Source of the DNA: an uncultured Pelagibacteraceae bacterium
Lineage (GTDB): Bacteria > Pseudomonadota > Alphaproteobacteria > Pelagibacterales > Pelagibacteraceae
Reading direction: 5' to 3'
Assembly: GCA_902569405.1 (NCBI GenBank)
Contig: CACFTX010000001.1
Span: forward strand, 372,001 to 436,000
DNA: 64,000 nt
The translations under genes and the position numbers were made by a program. Shown in pieces: positions 16,195 through 26,427 of this stretch; position 1 is the first letter of the stretch; each line of letters starts with the position of its first letter. The notes beneath the pieces were generated by a model, which was not told where the DNA came from, searched no databases, and saw only the letters and a program-made list of their open reading frames with translations.

Positions 16195-19071
16195 ATGCAA
16201 AAAAAGATAGTTATTAAGGGCGCAAAAGAACATAATTTGAAGAACATTTCTTTAGAGCTACCCAAAGATCAGTTTGTGGTAATAACAGGACTTTCTGGAT
16301 CTGGAAAATCATCTCTTGCATTTGATACAATATATGCTGAGGGACAAAGAAGGTATGTTGAAAGTTTGTCTGCATACGCAAGACAGTTTTTAGATAAAAT
16401 GAAAAAGCCTAATGTCGATTTAATTGAGGGTTTAAGTCCAGCTATATCGATTGAACAAAAAAATACATCTAAAAACCCAAGATCAACAGTTGCAACAGTT
16501 ACAGAAATTTATGATTACATGAGAGTTTTATATGCAAGAGTTGGAACTCCATATTCACCATTTACAGGGAAACCTATTCGGTCTCAAACAATATCACAAA
16601 TTGTTGATAAAATTAAAAAACTTCCTAAAAAATCTACAATATATTTATACTCACCTGTGGTTAGAGGTCGTAAGGGTGAATATAAAAAAGATATATTAGG
16701 ATATAAAAAAAGAGGATTTAGAAAAATAAAAATTGATAATACTTTATACGAAATAGATAAAATTCCAGAATTAAATAAAAAAGTCAAACATGATATATCA
16801 ATATTGGTCGACCGAATTGTTATAAATTCTGATTTAGGAAATAGATTAGCAGAAAGCATAGAAACGTCTATAAATCTTTCTAATGGTCTTCTATTCGTTG
16901 AGTATGAAAATGAAACATTACCTAAAAAATTTAGAAAAGTTGAAAAATTAATATTTTCAACAAAGTTTGCGTGTCCTGAAAGTGGTTTTACAATTGAAGA
17001 AATTGAACCTAGATTGTTTTCTTTTAACAGCCCTTATGGAGCATGTGAAGAATGTGAAGGAATAGGCATCAAATTAAATGTAGATGCTAAGTTGGTAGTG
17101 CCAGATGAAAAAAAAACCATATCAGAAGGTGCTATTGAACCATGGTCTAAAACTACTACATTGTATTACGCTCAAACCTTAGCTTCATTAGCTAAACACT
17201 ACGGTTTTTCATTAGACGAAAGATGGAGCAAATTAAGTAAAAAAATAAAAGATATAATACTTTTCGGATCAGATGACGATGAAATTAAATTTTCTTATGA
17301 TGATGGATACGAAAAATATTCTTATAAAAAAACATTTGAAGGAGTTATAAATAATTTAGAAAGAAGATATCTTGAAACTGATAGTGATTGGAAGAGAGAA
17401 GAAATTGCTCAATATCAATCTGACTCAGATTGTGAAAAATGCAATGGTAAAAGATTAAAAGATGAAGCATTATGCGTAAAAATTAACAGTTTAAATATAA
17501 GTCAAGTAGCTGAAAAATCTATTTTAGATGCCACTTCTTGGTTTAAAAATCTAGAATCCAAATTAACACCAATAGAATTAAAAATAGCAGAGCATATTCT
17601 GAAAGAAATTAATGAAAGATTAAATTTTCTATTAAATGTAGGTTTAGATTATTTAACTTTATCAAGGATATCAGGAACATTATCTGGTGGAGAAGCACAG
17701 CGAATACGACTAGCTTCACAAATAGGCTCAGGTCTCACAGGTGTTTTATATGTATTGGATGAGCCTTCCATTGGATTACATCAAAAAGATAATGTTAAAT
17801 TAATAAATGCTCTTAAAAGATTAAGAGATTTAGGTAATACAGTTATAGTTGTTGAACATGATACTGAAACAATGGAAAATGCAGATCATATAATTGATTT
17901 GGGTCCAGAGGCTGGAAGTAAAGGTGGTGAAATTGTTGCTCAGGGAACTTATGATGATGTTGTTAAAAATACAAAAAGCATTACTGGAAAATATTTATCA
18001 CACAGAATGTTTATACAAATTCCAAACAAAAGAAGATTAGCAAAAAATGGTAGATTTTTAGAAATTAATGGTGCTACAGGAAATAATTTAAAAAATATAA
18101 ATTTAAAAATACCACTAGGTGCTTTTACATGTGTGACTGGAGTTTCTGGAAGCGGTAAATCTACTCTTATACTTCAAACTTTATATAATGCCTTAAACTT
18201 AACTCTTAATAATAATAAATCTAGAAAAATTCCAAAACCTTTTAAAGGATTTAAAGGAATTGAATTAATTGATAAAGTAATAAACATAGATCAATCTCCA
18301 ATAGGAAGAACTCCAAGATCAAATCCCGCAACATATACAGGAGCTTTTGGTCCAATAAGAGATTGGTTTACAATGCTTCCTGAGTCAAAAAGTAGAGGTT
18401 ACAGACCTGGTAGATTTTCATTTAATGTTAAAGGCGGACGATGTGAAGCTTGTGAAGGTGATGGGGTGATAACTTATGAAATGCACTTTTTGCCAGATGT
18501 ATATATCCAATGTGATGAATGTAAAGGCACTAGATATAATAGAGAAACATTAGAAATTAAATTCAAAGATAAAAGCATAGCTGATGTTTTAAATATGACT
18601 GTTGATGATGGGTGTGAATATTTTGAAAATATCTCAAATATTAAAACTAAATTGCTAACACTTAAAAAAGTTGGTTTGGGTTATATTAAGATAGGACAAC
18701 AAGCAACTACATTATCAGGAGGTGAAGCTCAGAGAATTAAATTAGCAAAAGAATTATCTAAACGATCAACAGGAAGAACTATGTATATATTAGATGAACC
18801 AACCACTGGTCTTCATCAACACGACATAAAAAAACTTTTAGAAATTTTGCATACTTTTGTTGCATTAGGAAATACCGTGGTTGTAATTGAACATAATCTA
18901 GATGTAATTAAAACTGCTGATTATATTGTGGATATGGGACCTGATGGAGGTATTAATGGTGGAAAAATAATTGCCGAAGGTAAACCTGAAGAAATTTGCG
19001 ATGTTAAAGAGAGCTATACTGGTGGTTTTTTGAAACCTATGCTTGATAATAAATATAAAAAAACAGCTTAA
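16195..19071 (+). CDS. uvrA: UvrABC excinuclease subunit A
   Basis: Damage-recognition ATPase of nucleotide excision repair. Two ABC modules are present: Walker [10 protein letters not shown] near residue 31 and GVSGSGKST near residue 654, with [14 protein letters not shown] and [14 protein letters not shown] signatures. The C-terminal zinc finger has CEACEGDG and CDECKGTRY. The first zinc region begins CPESG, with Ser in place of the second cysteine, and continues to CEECEG; I believe the Ser is usual in Alphaproteobacteria. 958 residues, complete. An out-of-frame ATG lies 14 bases upstream of the chosen start. Confidence 0.97.
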   Translation: MQKKIVIKGAKEHNLKNISLELPKDQFVVITGLSGSGKSSLAFDTIYAEGQRRYVESLSAYARQFLDKMKKPNVDLIEGLSPAISIEQKNTSKNPRSTVATVTEIYDYMRVLYARVGTPYSPFTGKPIRSQTISQIVDKIKKLPKKSTIYLYSPVVRGRKGEYKKDILGYKKRGFRKIKIDNTLYEIDKIPELNKKVKHDISILVDRIVINSDLGNRLAESIETSINLSNGLLFVEYENETLPKKFRKVEKLIFSTKFACPESGFTIEEIEPRLFSFNSPYGACEECEGIGIKLNVDAKLVVPDEKKTISEGAIEPWSKTTTLYYAQTLASLAKHYGFSLDERWSKLSKKIKDIILFGSDDDEIKFSYDDGYEKYSYKKTFEGVINNLERRYLETDSDWKREEIAQYQSDSDCEKCNGKRLKDEALCVKINSLNISQVAEKSILDATSWFKNLESKLTPIELKIAEHILKEINERLNFLLNVGLDYLTLSRISGTLSGGEAQRIRLASQIGSGLTGVLYVLDEPSIGLHQKDNVKLINALKRLRDLGNTVIVVEHDTETMENADHIIDLGPEAGSKGGEIVAQGTYDDVVKNTKSITGKYLSHRMFIQIPNKRRLAKNGRFLEINGATGNNLKNINLKIPLGAFTCVTGVSGSGKSTLILQTLYNALNLTLNNNKSRKIPKPFKGFKGIELIDKVINIDQSPIGRTPRSNPATYTGAFGPIRDWFTMLPESKSRGYRPGRFSFNVKGGRCEACEGDGVITYEMHFLPDVYIQCDECKGTRYNRETLEIKFKDKSIADVLNMTVDDGCEYFENISNIKTKLLTLKKVGLGYIKIGQQATTLSGGEAQRIKLAKELSKRSTGRTMYILDEPTTGLHQHDIKKLLEILHTFVALGNTVVVIEHNLDVIKTADYIVDMGPDGGINGGKIIAEGKPEEICDVKESYTGGFLKPMLDNKYKKTA

Positions 19072-19102
19072 AATTAGTGAAAGATTGTGTATAAATTAAT
19101 AT

Positions 19103-19705
19103 ATGGGAAATTTATTATCATCTTTACCAAAAACAATACATGCATCTTTAGGCTTAGCAATTCTTCTTTTTTTAGGTCTCTTCTTTGGTAATGACGGTTT
19201 TGAATTCGATAGATACTTTTGGAGTTGGCTTTTTAGGTTTATACATGTGGTTGTAGCAATAATGTGGATTGGATTACTTTGGTATTTTAATTTTGTTCAA
19301 ATACCAAATATGCCCAAAATTCCAGATGAACAAAAACCTGCAATAGGAAAAGTAATTGCACCTGCTGCATTATTTTATTTTAGATGGGCTGCCCTACTAA
19401 CAATTATATCAGGTTTAGTGCTAGGATATTTAAATGGATATCTTCATGAAGCAATGACAATCGGCATAGGATCTGGTGGTGGAAAAAATACCGCTATAGG
19501 AATTGGCATGTGGCTTGGTCTAATAATGGCATTTAATGTGTGGTTTGTAATTTGGCCAAATCAGAAAAGAGCATTAGGGATGGTTGAATGTGAACCTGAG
19601 ATAAAAGCAAAATCAGCAAGAACTGCAATGCTATTTTCTAGAACTAACACTCTTCTTTCGCTACCTATGCTACTTTCAATGGTAGCGGCTCAAAACCTTT
19701 ATTGA
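19103..19705 (+). CDS. PuuD-like (urate hydroxylase N-terminal domain) membrane protein
   Basis: A 200-residue membrane protein with about five hydrophobic segments. It matches by eye the integral-membrane N-terminal domain of the urate hydroxylase PuuD family (also called the urate oxidase N-terminal domain): FIHVVVAIMWIGLLWYFNFVQ, a Gly-rich loop IGIGSGGGKNTAIGIGMWLG, FNVWFVIWPNQK and SRTNTLLSLPMLLSM. The cytochrome c domain found at the C-terminus of true PuuD is missing. No other purine-catabolic gene is nearby, so urate as substrate is not supported by context. It starts 31 bases after uvrA and its stop overlaps convergent secF by 7 bases. Confidence 0.7.
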   Translation: MGNLLSSLPKTIHASLGLAILLFLGLFFGNDGFEFDRYFWSWLFRFIHVVVAIMWIGLLWYFNFVQIPNMPKIPDEQKPAIGKVIAPAALFYFRWAALLTIISGLVLGYLNGYLHEAMTIGIGSGGGKNTAIGIGMWLGLIMAFNVWFVIWPNQKRALGMVECEPEIKAKSARTAMLFSRTNTLLSLPMLLSMVAAQNLY

Positions 19706-20640
19706 TCTTTATCCTCTTTTAAAATTGTTTTTTGAGATACTTGAAGAAATACAAGTATGGGATTTGCTATATATATTGAAGAATAAGTACCAAAAAAAAC
19801 TCCTAAAATCATAGCCAATGAAAATCCCTTTAACATTTCACCTCCAAACAAAAAAATTGAAAATAACGCAAGCAAAGTTGTTGCTGATGTAATTATAGTT
19901 CTAGACAATGTCTCATTTATCGAGATATTTGTAAGTTCAAATATTTTAATATCGGAATATTTTTTAAGATTTTCTCTTACTCTATCAAAAATAACAACTG
20001 TATCATTCATGGAGTAACCTACTATAGTTAAGACAGCAGCAACTATAGATAAATTAATTTCTAAACCAAATAATGAAAAAATACCTAATGTAACTATCAC
20101 ATCATGAAATAAAGCTACTATAGCACCAAGGCTAAATTGCCACTCGAAACGTATCCATATGTAAAATAACATGGCAGCTAAAGATAGACAAATTGCGATG
20201 ATACCAGATTTCAATAATTCAGAGCTAACTTTTGGACCTACATTTTCTACACGTCTAAATTCAAAAGTATCTCCCAAAGATGAAGTCAGTTTTATTTTAA
20301 TGTCTTTAATAAAATTTGGATTATTAAAATCTTTTTTTTCAAATTTAATTAAATAATCATCATCCTTTCCAAATTTTTTAACCGAAACATCACCTAAATT
20401 AATTTGATTTATAGAATCTCTAATATTTGTAACTGTAATACTTTTATCAATACTTCTGAGTTCAATTAAAGTTCCACCTTTAAAATCAACTCCAAAATTT
20501 AAACCTTTAAAAAAAAGTAAAAAAATAGATAAAATTATTAACAATAAAGAAATAGAATTGAATAATTTATAAAATTTATTAAAAGGTAATTTTTTTATCA
20601 TTTTATATGAGTCTTTCTTTATGTTTATTTTTTGTGACAT
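19699..20640 (-). CDS. secF: Protein translocase subunit SecF
   Basis: Inner-membrane partner of SecD that uses the proton-motive force to finish protein export through SecYEG. Six membrane segments, periplasmic domain after GLNFGVDFKGGTLIELR, and the TVVIFDRVREN block. 313 residues from the first ATG. That start would overlap secD by 38 bases; Met14 (ATG at 20601) is an alternative and begins MIKKLPFNKFYKLF just after the secD stop, which gives a more usual SecF N-terminus. Convergent overlap with the PuuD-like gene at the 3' end. Confidence 0.94.
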   Translation of the reverse strand: MSQKINIKKDSYKMIKKLPFNKFYKLFNSISLLLIILSIFLLFFKGLNFGVDFKGGTLIELRSIDKSITVTNIRDSINQINLGDVSVKKFGKDDDYLIKFEKKDFNNPNFIKDIKIKLTSSLGDTFEFRRVENVGPKVSSELLKSGIIAICLSLAAMLFYIWIRFEWQFSLGAIVALFHDVIVTLGIFSLFGLEINLSIVAAVLTIVGYSMNDTVVIFDRVRENLKKYSDIKIFELTNISINETLSRTIITSATTLLALFSIFLFGGEMLKGFSLAMILGVFFGTYSSIYIANPILVFLQVSQKTILKEDKDQ

Positions 20641-22162
20641 AAATAGAAGTAAGTAATCTTGCTATAAAGTAGACTGAAAATAAAGTTGTAAATATCCCAA
20701 CACCTAACGTTACTGAAAAACCTTTCACTGGGCCCGATCCCATAAAAAATAAAATAATTGCCGCTAATAAAGTTGTAATATTAGCATCTATAATCGCAGT
20801 TTTCGATTTGACATAACCACTATCAAATGCGATCAGTTGATTTTTTTCACCAACTATCTCTTCTTTAATTCTTTCAAAGATTAAAACATTTGCATCGACA
20901 GCCATTCCTACTGTTAAAATTATGCCTGCAATTCCTGGTAATGTAAGCGTTGCTTCAAATAAAGTTAATATTCCAACTAATAAAAAAAGATTTAAAATTA
21001 ATGTTATGTTCGCAATCAAACCGAATATTCTATATTTGATAATCATGAAAAATATCACTAATAAAAATCCTATTGCTAAAGCTATAATCCCTGCGTTTAT
21101 TGAGTCTTGACCTAAATCAGGACCTACAGTTCTTTCTTCAATTATATTTAAAGGCGCTGGTAGTGCTCCAGACCGTAAAAGAAGAGCTAGATCAGTAGCT
21201 TCTTGAAACGTAAAATCTCCACTTATTTGTCCAGATCCACTAACTATAGCATCTCTTACAACTGGCGCACTAACTACTTTACCGTCTAAGACTATTGCCA
21301 ATCTTTTTCCAATTCCAGTAGATGTGGCTTTCCCAAATCTTTTTGCACCAACTCTATCAAGAGTAAAAGAGACGACCGTTTCATTTGTTTGAGCATCCAT
21401 TGAAGGATTGGCATCAATTAAATTGTCTCCACTTAATATAATTCTTTTACTAACAATTGCTTCTTCAGACTCGTCTTCAAATTCTAGTTTTTCTGAACCA
21501 AAAGTTTCTTCTGATCCTTGTATAATAAATCTAAAAGATAGATTTGCAGTTTTTCCTAACAAATTTTTAATTCTTGAAGGATCATCTAAACCAGGAAGTT
21601 CAACAACTATTCTATCATTGCCCCTTTTTAGTATATTAGGTTCATTAGTCCCTATTTCATCAACTCTTCTTCTAATAGTTTCTAAAGCTTGATCTTGTGA
21701 GGAATTTTTTATTTCAACTAAACCATATTTAGAAAAATTTAATTTAAATAAATTTTTTTCTATCAAAAAATCAAATTTATGTGATTTGTAGCTTGGGTAG
21801 TATTGATTGATAATATTATCTTCTTTATCTTCGAGAATTTCTTTAACTTGAGAAATTTTATCTTCATTAACTTCAAATATTAAAAATTTATCTTCCATAA
21901 TTTTAAAATTTCTAATTTTTATATTTTTTTCTTTGAAATATTTTTTGAAAGTAGGAATTGAATTTTGAAGTTTTTGTATAATCACAGGTGAATTGTCAAT
22001 TTCTAATAATAAATATGAACCACCTTGCAGATCTAAACCTAGGTTTATTTTTTTGTTAAAAATAAAATCGTCAGATTTTATAAAATTAGATAAAAATATA
22101 TACACAAATAATAGTGTAAATAATGTTATTAGAAAAATTCTAATTTTTGAAAAATACAACAC
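20603..22162 (-). CDS. secD: Protein translocase subunit SecD
   Basis: Large periplasmic subunit of the SecDF export motor. N-terminal membrane segment, the periplasmic head containing GLDLQGGSYLLLEI and the SFTLDRVGAKRFG block, and the C-terminal six-helix domain with AVDANVLIFERIKEE, the RND-like motif. 519 residues, near normal length for Alphaproteobacteria. Order yajC-secD-secF is the classic operon; the gap to yajC is 12 bases. Confidence 0.95.
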   Translation of the reverse strand: MLYFSKIRIFLITLFTLLFVYIFLSNFIKSDDFIFNKKINLGLDLQGGSYLLLEIDNSPVIIQKLQNSIPTFKKYFKEKNIKIRNFKIMEDKFLIFEVNEDKISQVKEILEDKEDNIINQYYPSYKSHKFDFLIEKNLFKLNFSKYGLVEIKNSSQDQALETIRRRVDEIGTNEPNILKRGNDRIVVELPGLDDPSRIKNLLGKTANLSFRFIIQGSEETFGSEKLEFEDESEEAIVSKRIILSGDNLIDANPSMDAQTNETVVSFTLDRVGAKRFGKATSTGIGKRLAIVLDGKVVSAPVVRDAIVSGSGQISGDFTFQEATDLALLLRSGALPAPLNIIEERTVGPDLGQDSINAGIIALAIGFLLVIFFMIIKYRIFGLIANITLILNLFLLVGILTLFEATLTLPGIAGIILTVGMAVDANVLIFERIKEEIVGEKNQLIAFDSGYVKSKTAIIDANITTLLAAIILFFMGSGPVKGFSVTLGVGIFTTLFSVYFIARLLTSIYVTKNKHKERLI

Positions 22163-22174
22163 TTGATATTAATG

Positions 22175-22462
22175 TTATTTTTTTGGTTCTGGAGTATTTA
22201 ATAGTCCTTGAATTCCAGTTGACCTGACAACTTCAACTTTAACCTCGTCAGATATAGAAATTTCAGCTCTATCATTATCCATTACTCTTTCAACAGTAGC
22301 AATAATACCGCCAGAGGTTATAACTTTGTCACCTCTCTTTAAACTTTCAACCATTAACTTATGGTCTTTAACTTTTTTTTGCTGTGGTCGAATTAAAAAG
22401 AAATAAAAAACTACAAATATAAGAATTAGAGGTATAAACTGACCTATTCCTGAATTTTCCAT
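22175..22462 (-). CDS. yajC: Sec translocon accessory protein YajC
   Basis: Single-pass inner-membrane protein (95 residues) associated with SecDF. One membrane helix LILIFVVFYFFLIRPQQKK followed by the cytoplasmic GDKVITSGGIIATVERV domain, both diagnostic. It lies 12 bases ahead of secD and 52 bases after serS. Confidence 0.95.
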   Translation of the reverse strand: MENSGIGQFIPLILIFVVFYFFLIRPQQKKVKDHKLMVESLKRGDKVITSGGIIATVERVMDNDRAEISISDEVKVEVVRSTGIQGLLNTPEPKK

Positions 22463-22514
22463 TTAACTCCTTATTTTTGTTTTTATTTATACCATCTATA
22501 TTATGAAAACAACT

Positions 22515-23774
22515 CTATTTCTTTGTTATTTTGTCCAAATTACTCATATATGGTTTTAAGACATCGGGAATAATTATTGATCCATCTGATTGTTGATAAT
22601 TTTCTAGAATTGCAATTAATGTTCTTCCAACTGCCAAGCCACTTCCGTTTAAAGTTCCCACAAATGATATTTCATTTTTTTTATTTTTATATCTAGATTT
22701 CATTCTCCTGGCCTGAAATGATCCACAAGATGAACAACTTGATATTTCTCTATACTTATTTTCAGAAGGTAGCCAAACTTCAATATCAAAAGTTTTTTCA
22801 GCACTGAATCCCATATCACCAGAGGATAAAACTATTTTTTTATAAGGTAATTTCAATAAATCTAAAATTTTAGTTGCACAACCAGTCATTCTATCTAACT
22901 CATCCAAACATTTTTCTGGCTCTACAATGCTTACTAGTTCAACTTTGTAAAATTGATGCTGTCGGATCATACCCTTTGTATCCTTTCCATAGCTACCTGC
23001 TTCTTTTCTAAAACAAGGAGTAGATGCAACTACTCTTAAAGGCAATTCATTTAACTGAAATATTTTATCCCTACCCATATTTGTTAAAATTACTTCAGCA
23101 GTTGGTATTAAGAATTTACGATCATTTTTATCATCAAATTTAATTTCAAACTGATCATTTTCAAATTTGGGCAACTGACCTGTGCCATACATTGTGCTAT
23201 CCGAAGCAATTAATGGAGGTGATATTTCTTGATAGCCATTTTGATTTACATGGGTGTCAATCATAAAATTTGAAACTGCTCTTTCAAGTAGTGCTAATTT
23301 ATCTTTCACGAATACAAATCTCGATCCAGTTGTTTTGGTTGCCAAATCAAAATCTAACATATTCAAGTTTTCTCCTAGTTCGTAATGAGACTTAGGTTTA
23401 AAATCAAATTTAGGTACACTGCCAGATTTTGAAATTTCTAAATTTGAATTTTCATCTTTGCCAATTGGAACGTCATCCATAGGAAGATTTGGTATAGAAG
23501 ATAAAATATTTTCTAATTTAACTTTAGTTTCCTTTTGCTTGTTTTCAAGTTCACCAATTTTTTTAGAAATTGATTTAGATTTTTCAAACAATTCTTTATT
23601 TTTAGATTTAGAAATTTCTTTTTTTTCTTTTTCTAAATTTTCTTTTTCTTGAATTAATTTTCTATTATTTTCATCCAATTCCAATATTTTTTTTAAATCA
23701 ATTTCTAAAAATCGCTTTTTTAAAGTATCTTTGAAAAAATTTGGGTTATTTCTTATATCTTTAATATTATGCAT
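22515..23774 (-). CDS. serS: Seryl-tRNA synthetase
   Basis: Class II synthetase that charges tRNA-Ser. The N-terminal ~110 residues form a Lys/Glu-rich coiled-coil arm; the catalytic core includes motif 2 CFRKEAGSYGKDTKGMIRQHQF and motif 3 GSGLAVGRTLIAILENYQ. 419 residues, typical. It overlaps tatC by 8 bases; the tatABC-serS order is a known alphaproteobacterial cluster. Confidence 0.96.
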   Translation of the reverse strand: MHNIKDIRNNPNFFKDTLKKRFLEIDLKKILELDENNRKLIQEKENLEKEKKEISKSKNKELFEKSKSISKKIGELENKQKETKVKLENILSSIPNLPMDDVPIGKDENSNLEISKSGSVPKFDFKPKSHYELGENLNMLDFDLATKTTGSRFVFVKDKLALLERAVSNFMIDTHVNQNGYQEISPPLIASDSTMYGTGQLPKFENDQFEIKFDDKNDRKFLIPTAEVILTNMGRDKIFQLNELPLRVVASTPCFRKEAGSYGKDTKGMIRQHQFYKVELVSIVEPEKCLDELDRMTGCATKILDLLKLPYKKIVLSSGDMGFSAEKTFDIEVWLPSENKYREISSCSSCGSFQARRMKSRYKNKKNEISFVGTLNGSGLAVGRTLIAILENYQQSDGSIIIPDVLKPYMSNLDKITKK

Positions 23775-24537
23775 TATTATTTGTTTTCTTTTCTATGATA
23801 TTTACAGAAAAAATAGATAATTCATATAAAATTAAAAGTGGTATAGCTAAGCCAATTTGTGTTACTGGATCAGGAGGCGTAAGTATTGCTGCTGCAGTAA
23901 ATATTATAACAACAACATATTTTCGTCTCTCTTTTAAAAATTGAGAATCAACAACACCAACTCTTGCTAACAAGCTTAAAACCACAGGTAGTTGAAAACT
24001 TAAACCAAAAGCAAAAATCAATTTCATAACTAGTGATAAATATTCATTCACTTTTGCTTCTAATTGAATTGGTAAATTCGTGTTCATTCCAGTTGATTCA
24101 AATGATAAAAAAAACTTAATTGCTAAAGGCATTATTAAATAATAAACGAGCATCCCACCTAAAAAAAACAAAATAGGAGTTAAAACTAAATATGGTAAAA
24201 TTGCTGATTTTTCATGTTTATATAAACCAGGTGCAATAAATTTCCATATTTGCATTAATATAAAAGGACATGTTACAAAAAAAGCAGCAAAAAAAGAAAC
24301 TTTAATATAAGTTAAAAATGTTTCTTGAAGTGCGGTAAAAATTAATCTTCTTTCAATGACGTCATTTTTTACAGCTTTTGAATATGGTTCAACCAAAAAT
24401 CCATACAAATATTCAGCAAAAAAATAACAAACTATAAAAAAAATAAACAAAAAAATAAAAGAATGAATCAATCTTTTTCTTAATTCTACAAGATGAGAGA
24501 TAAAACCACCTTCGTTTTCAACCTTTGTCATCTTCAC
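23767..24537 (-). CDS. tatC: Sec-independent translocase TatC
   Basis: Receptor for twin-arginine signal peptides. 256 residues with six membrane segments; the cytoplasmic N-terminal HLVELRKRLIHS and the first periplasmic loop with KAVKNDVIERRLIFTALQETFLTYIKV are the conserved recognition surface. The start shown overlaps tatB by 20 bases; Met3 is an alternative. The C-terminal residues run into serS with an 8-base overlap. Confidence 0.95.
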   Translation of the reverse strand: MKMTKVENEGGFISHLVELRKRLIHSFIFLFIFFIVCYFFAEYLYGFLVEPYSKAVKNDVIERRLIFTALQETFLTYIKVSFFAAFFVTCPFILMQIWKFIAPGLYKHEKSAILPYLVLTPILFFLGGMLVYYLIMPLAIKFFLSFESTGMNTNLPIQLEAKVNEYLSLVMKLIFAFGLSFQLPVVLSLLARVGVVDSQFLKERRKYVVVIIFTAAAILTPPDPVTQIGLAIPLLILYELSIFSVNIIEKKTNNNA

Positions 24538-24742
24538 CTTTATTTATTTTTTTTTTTTCATTGTCACTCTTTTCATTTTCATCAATGATTGAAACTTCTT
24601 CTTGTATTTGATTTACATATCTTTTTGCAGTACCAATCCAAGAGCCTATTTTTTTTAACATAATGGGAAAATCTTTAGGTCCAATTACTATTATTGCGAT
24701 TCCGACAACAATTAATATCTCAAACCAGCCAATTTGTGGCAT
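24518..24742 (-). CDS. tatB: Sec-independent translocase TatB
   Basis: Forms the substrate-receptor complex with TatC. 74 residues: a short N-terminal helix MPQIGWFEILIVVGIAIIVIG, the hinge GPKDFP and an amphipathic helix, then a charged tail. It is shorter than most TatB proteins. It lies between tatA (5-bp gap) and tatC (20-base overlap), which fixes the identity. Confidence 0.92.
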   Translation of the reverse strand: MPQIGWFEILIVVGIAIIVIGPKDFPIMLKKIGSWIGTAKRYVNQIQEEVSIIDENEKSDNEKKKINKGEDDKG

Positions 24743-24747
24743 CGGAT

Positions 24748-24948
24748 TTACTCTTTATTATTTGAGTCTTGATTATTTTCTGAAATATTTTTTGGCTCAG
24801 TATCTTCAGTAGCATCTGTAGCCATACCTTTTTTGAAACTTTTAATACCTTTTGCTACATCTCCCATTAAACTGGATATTTTGCCTCTTCCAAACAAAAG
24901 AACGACAAGTATTACAACAACTGCTATTTGCCAAAAACCTATACTCAT
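24748..24948 (-). CDS. tatA: Sec-independent translocase TatA
   Basis: Pore- or patch-forming Tat subunit. 66 residues: membrane helix [17 protein letters not shown] followed by the [24 protein letters not shown] amphipathic region (the family FGxxK hinge). First gene of tatABC; 45 bases separate it from scpB upstream. Confidence 0.95.
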   Translation of the reverse strand: MSIGFWQIAVVVILVVLLFGRGKISSLMGDVAKGIKSFKKGMATDATEDTEPKNISENNQDSNNKE

Positions 24949-24993
24949 ATTTATTTATAACCTTTTTAAATTAATAATTCAAAGTATCTTTTT

Positions 24994-25683
24994 CTATTTG
25001 TCTTCATTTTTTAAGGTGCTACTCAACATTTCATCAATGTTTGAATAGATATTTTCTTTTTTCTCTTCCTGTTTTTCTTGATAAAATTTTCCCGTACCAA
25101 ATATTGAAGAATCAATATTATCACTATCGATCAAGCCTGCTGACCCTAACTCATCTACAGTTGGTAAATCTGACAATTTTTTTAGACTAAAATGACTTAA
25201 AAAATTATCTGTAGTTACATATTGTATAGGTTTACCAGGGACATCTTTTCTTCCGTGTGGTTTAACCCAATTTAATTCCATTAGAATTTCTAAAGTGTTT
25301 GTTCCGAAAGCAACACCTCGAATTTCTTCAATTTCAGCTCGTGTAACAGGCTGGTGATAAACAATAATTGCAAGTGTTTCAATTGCAGCTTTTGAAAGTT
25401 TTTTTTCAACATTTTTTTGTTGTGACATCAAATTTGATAAATTTTCGGCAGTTCTAAATGACCATTTTTTAGATATACAAATTAAATTAATACCTCTATT
25501 TGCATAAAATTTTTGTAATTTTTCTAAAGTTTTTAAGACATCAGTTTTTTTAGATACTCTCGACTCTATAGTTTCTATATCTAACGGCTCTGCGGCTGCG
25601 AATACTATAGCCTCAACTTCTCTATCAGAAGATTTAAGTTTTTCTGGGAAACTAACAACATTATTTTTTTTAATTTTAGTCAT
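24994..25683 (-). CDS. scpB: Segregation and condensation protein B
   Basis: Winged-helix partner of the SMC-ScpA chromosome-condensation complex. The EAIVFAAAEPLDIETIESRV start, the LSKAAIETLAIIVYHQPVTRAEIEEIRGV block and GRKDVPGKPIQYVTTDNFL are diagnostic. 229 residues including a Lys/Glu-rich tail. It overlaps scpA by 8 bases. Confidence 0.94.
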   Translation of the reverse strand: MTKIKKNNVVSFPEKLKSSDREVEAIVFAAAEPLDIETIESRVSKKTDVLKTLEKLQKFYANRGINLICISKKWSFRTAENLSNLMSQQKNVEKKLSKAAIETLAIIVYHQPVTRAEIEEIRGVAFGTNTLEILMELNWVKPHGRKDVPGKPIQYVTTDNFLSHFSLKKLSDLPTVDELGSAGLIDSDNIDSSIFGTGKFYQEKQEEKKENIYSNIDEMLSSTLKNEDK

Positions 25684-26419
25684 TTTTTTGTTTAATAAAT
25701 ATATCAGAAAATAATTTTTCTTGTTTTATTATTAGATTGCCTTCTTTAACTAATTCCAATGAACCAGCGAAAATTCCTGCTTTGCCTGTTCGTTTAGTAG
25801 ATTTTTCAGATTTAAAACTTTTAGGTATTAAGTCTTCAATATTTTTCCAATTTGTTAGGCTTGAAATAAAATTTTTAATAGTTTTGATTCCGTCTTCAGC
25901 AGTAAATACTGGAAGTCTTGGTATATTAATTCTTTGAAAATCTTTTGTCATAATGATTGTTGCATAACTTTTTAAAAGTTCATATAAAGTTAAAGAGTAT
26001 GTATTATTATAAATTGATTTAATTCTACCTTTCATTCCTCTCATATAAACATCTTTACCTAAACGTTTTCTTTTAAGCATTTGATCAGAGAGCAACCTAA
26101 TTAATTCTAATTTTTTTAACTGTAATTTAAGTTTTTCTGCAACTTCGAGTGCTTTGAATTCCTCTTCATCGGATTCGGGTAATAACAATTTAGATTTTAA
26201 ATAAGCTAACCAAGTTGCCATTAATAAATATTCTGAAGCAAGTTCTAAATTAATATTTTTAGCTTTTGTAATAAATTCATGGAATTGGTCTGCAAGTTTA
26301 GTGATAGATATATTTTCTAAATTTACTTTTTGTGATTTGGCAAGATCCAACAAAACATCTAACGGTCCATTATATTGACTAAGGTTTACTTTAAATTGAT
26401 CAGAATCGTAATTTTCCAT
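25676..26419 (-). CDS. scpA: Segregation and condensation protein A
   Basis: Kleisin subunit that bridges the SMC heads during chromosome segregation. N-terminal YNGPLDVLLDLAKSQKVNLENI and ASEYLLMATWLAYLKSKLLLPE motifs are typical, followed by the variable middle and the C-terminal winged helix. 247 residues. Located 8 bases after nagZ and overlapping scpB. Confidence 0.94.
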   Translation of the reverse strand: MENYDSDQFKVNLSQYNGPLDVLLDLAKSQKVNLENISITKLADQFHEFITKAKNINLELASEYLLMATWLAYLKSKLLLPESDEEEFKALEVAEKLKLQLKKLELIRLLSDQMLKRKRLGKDVYMRGMKGRIKSIYNNTYSLTLYELLKSYATIIMTKDFQRINIPRLPVFTAEDGIKTIKNFISSLTNWKNIEDLIPKSFKSEKSTKRTGKAGIFAGSLELVKEGNLIIKQEKLFSDIFIKQKND

Positions 26420-26427
26420 AACAAATA

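Noticed and set aside
24545-24565. Long A/T homopolymers in coding regions (for example in tatB) as frameshift sites or terminators
   Set aside because: Such runs are everywhere in this AT-rich sequence, the frames continue through them, and no stem precedes them.
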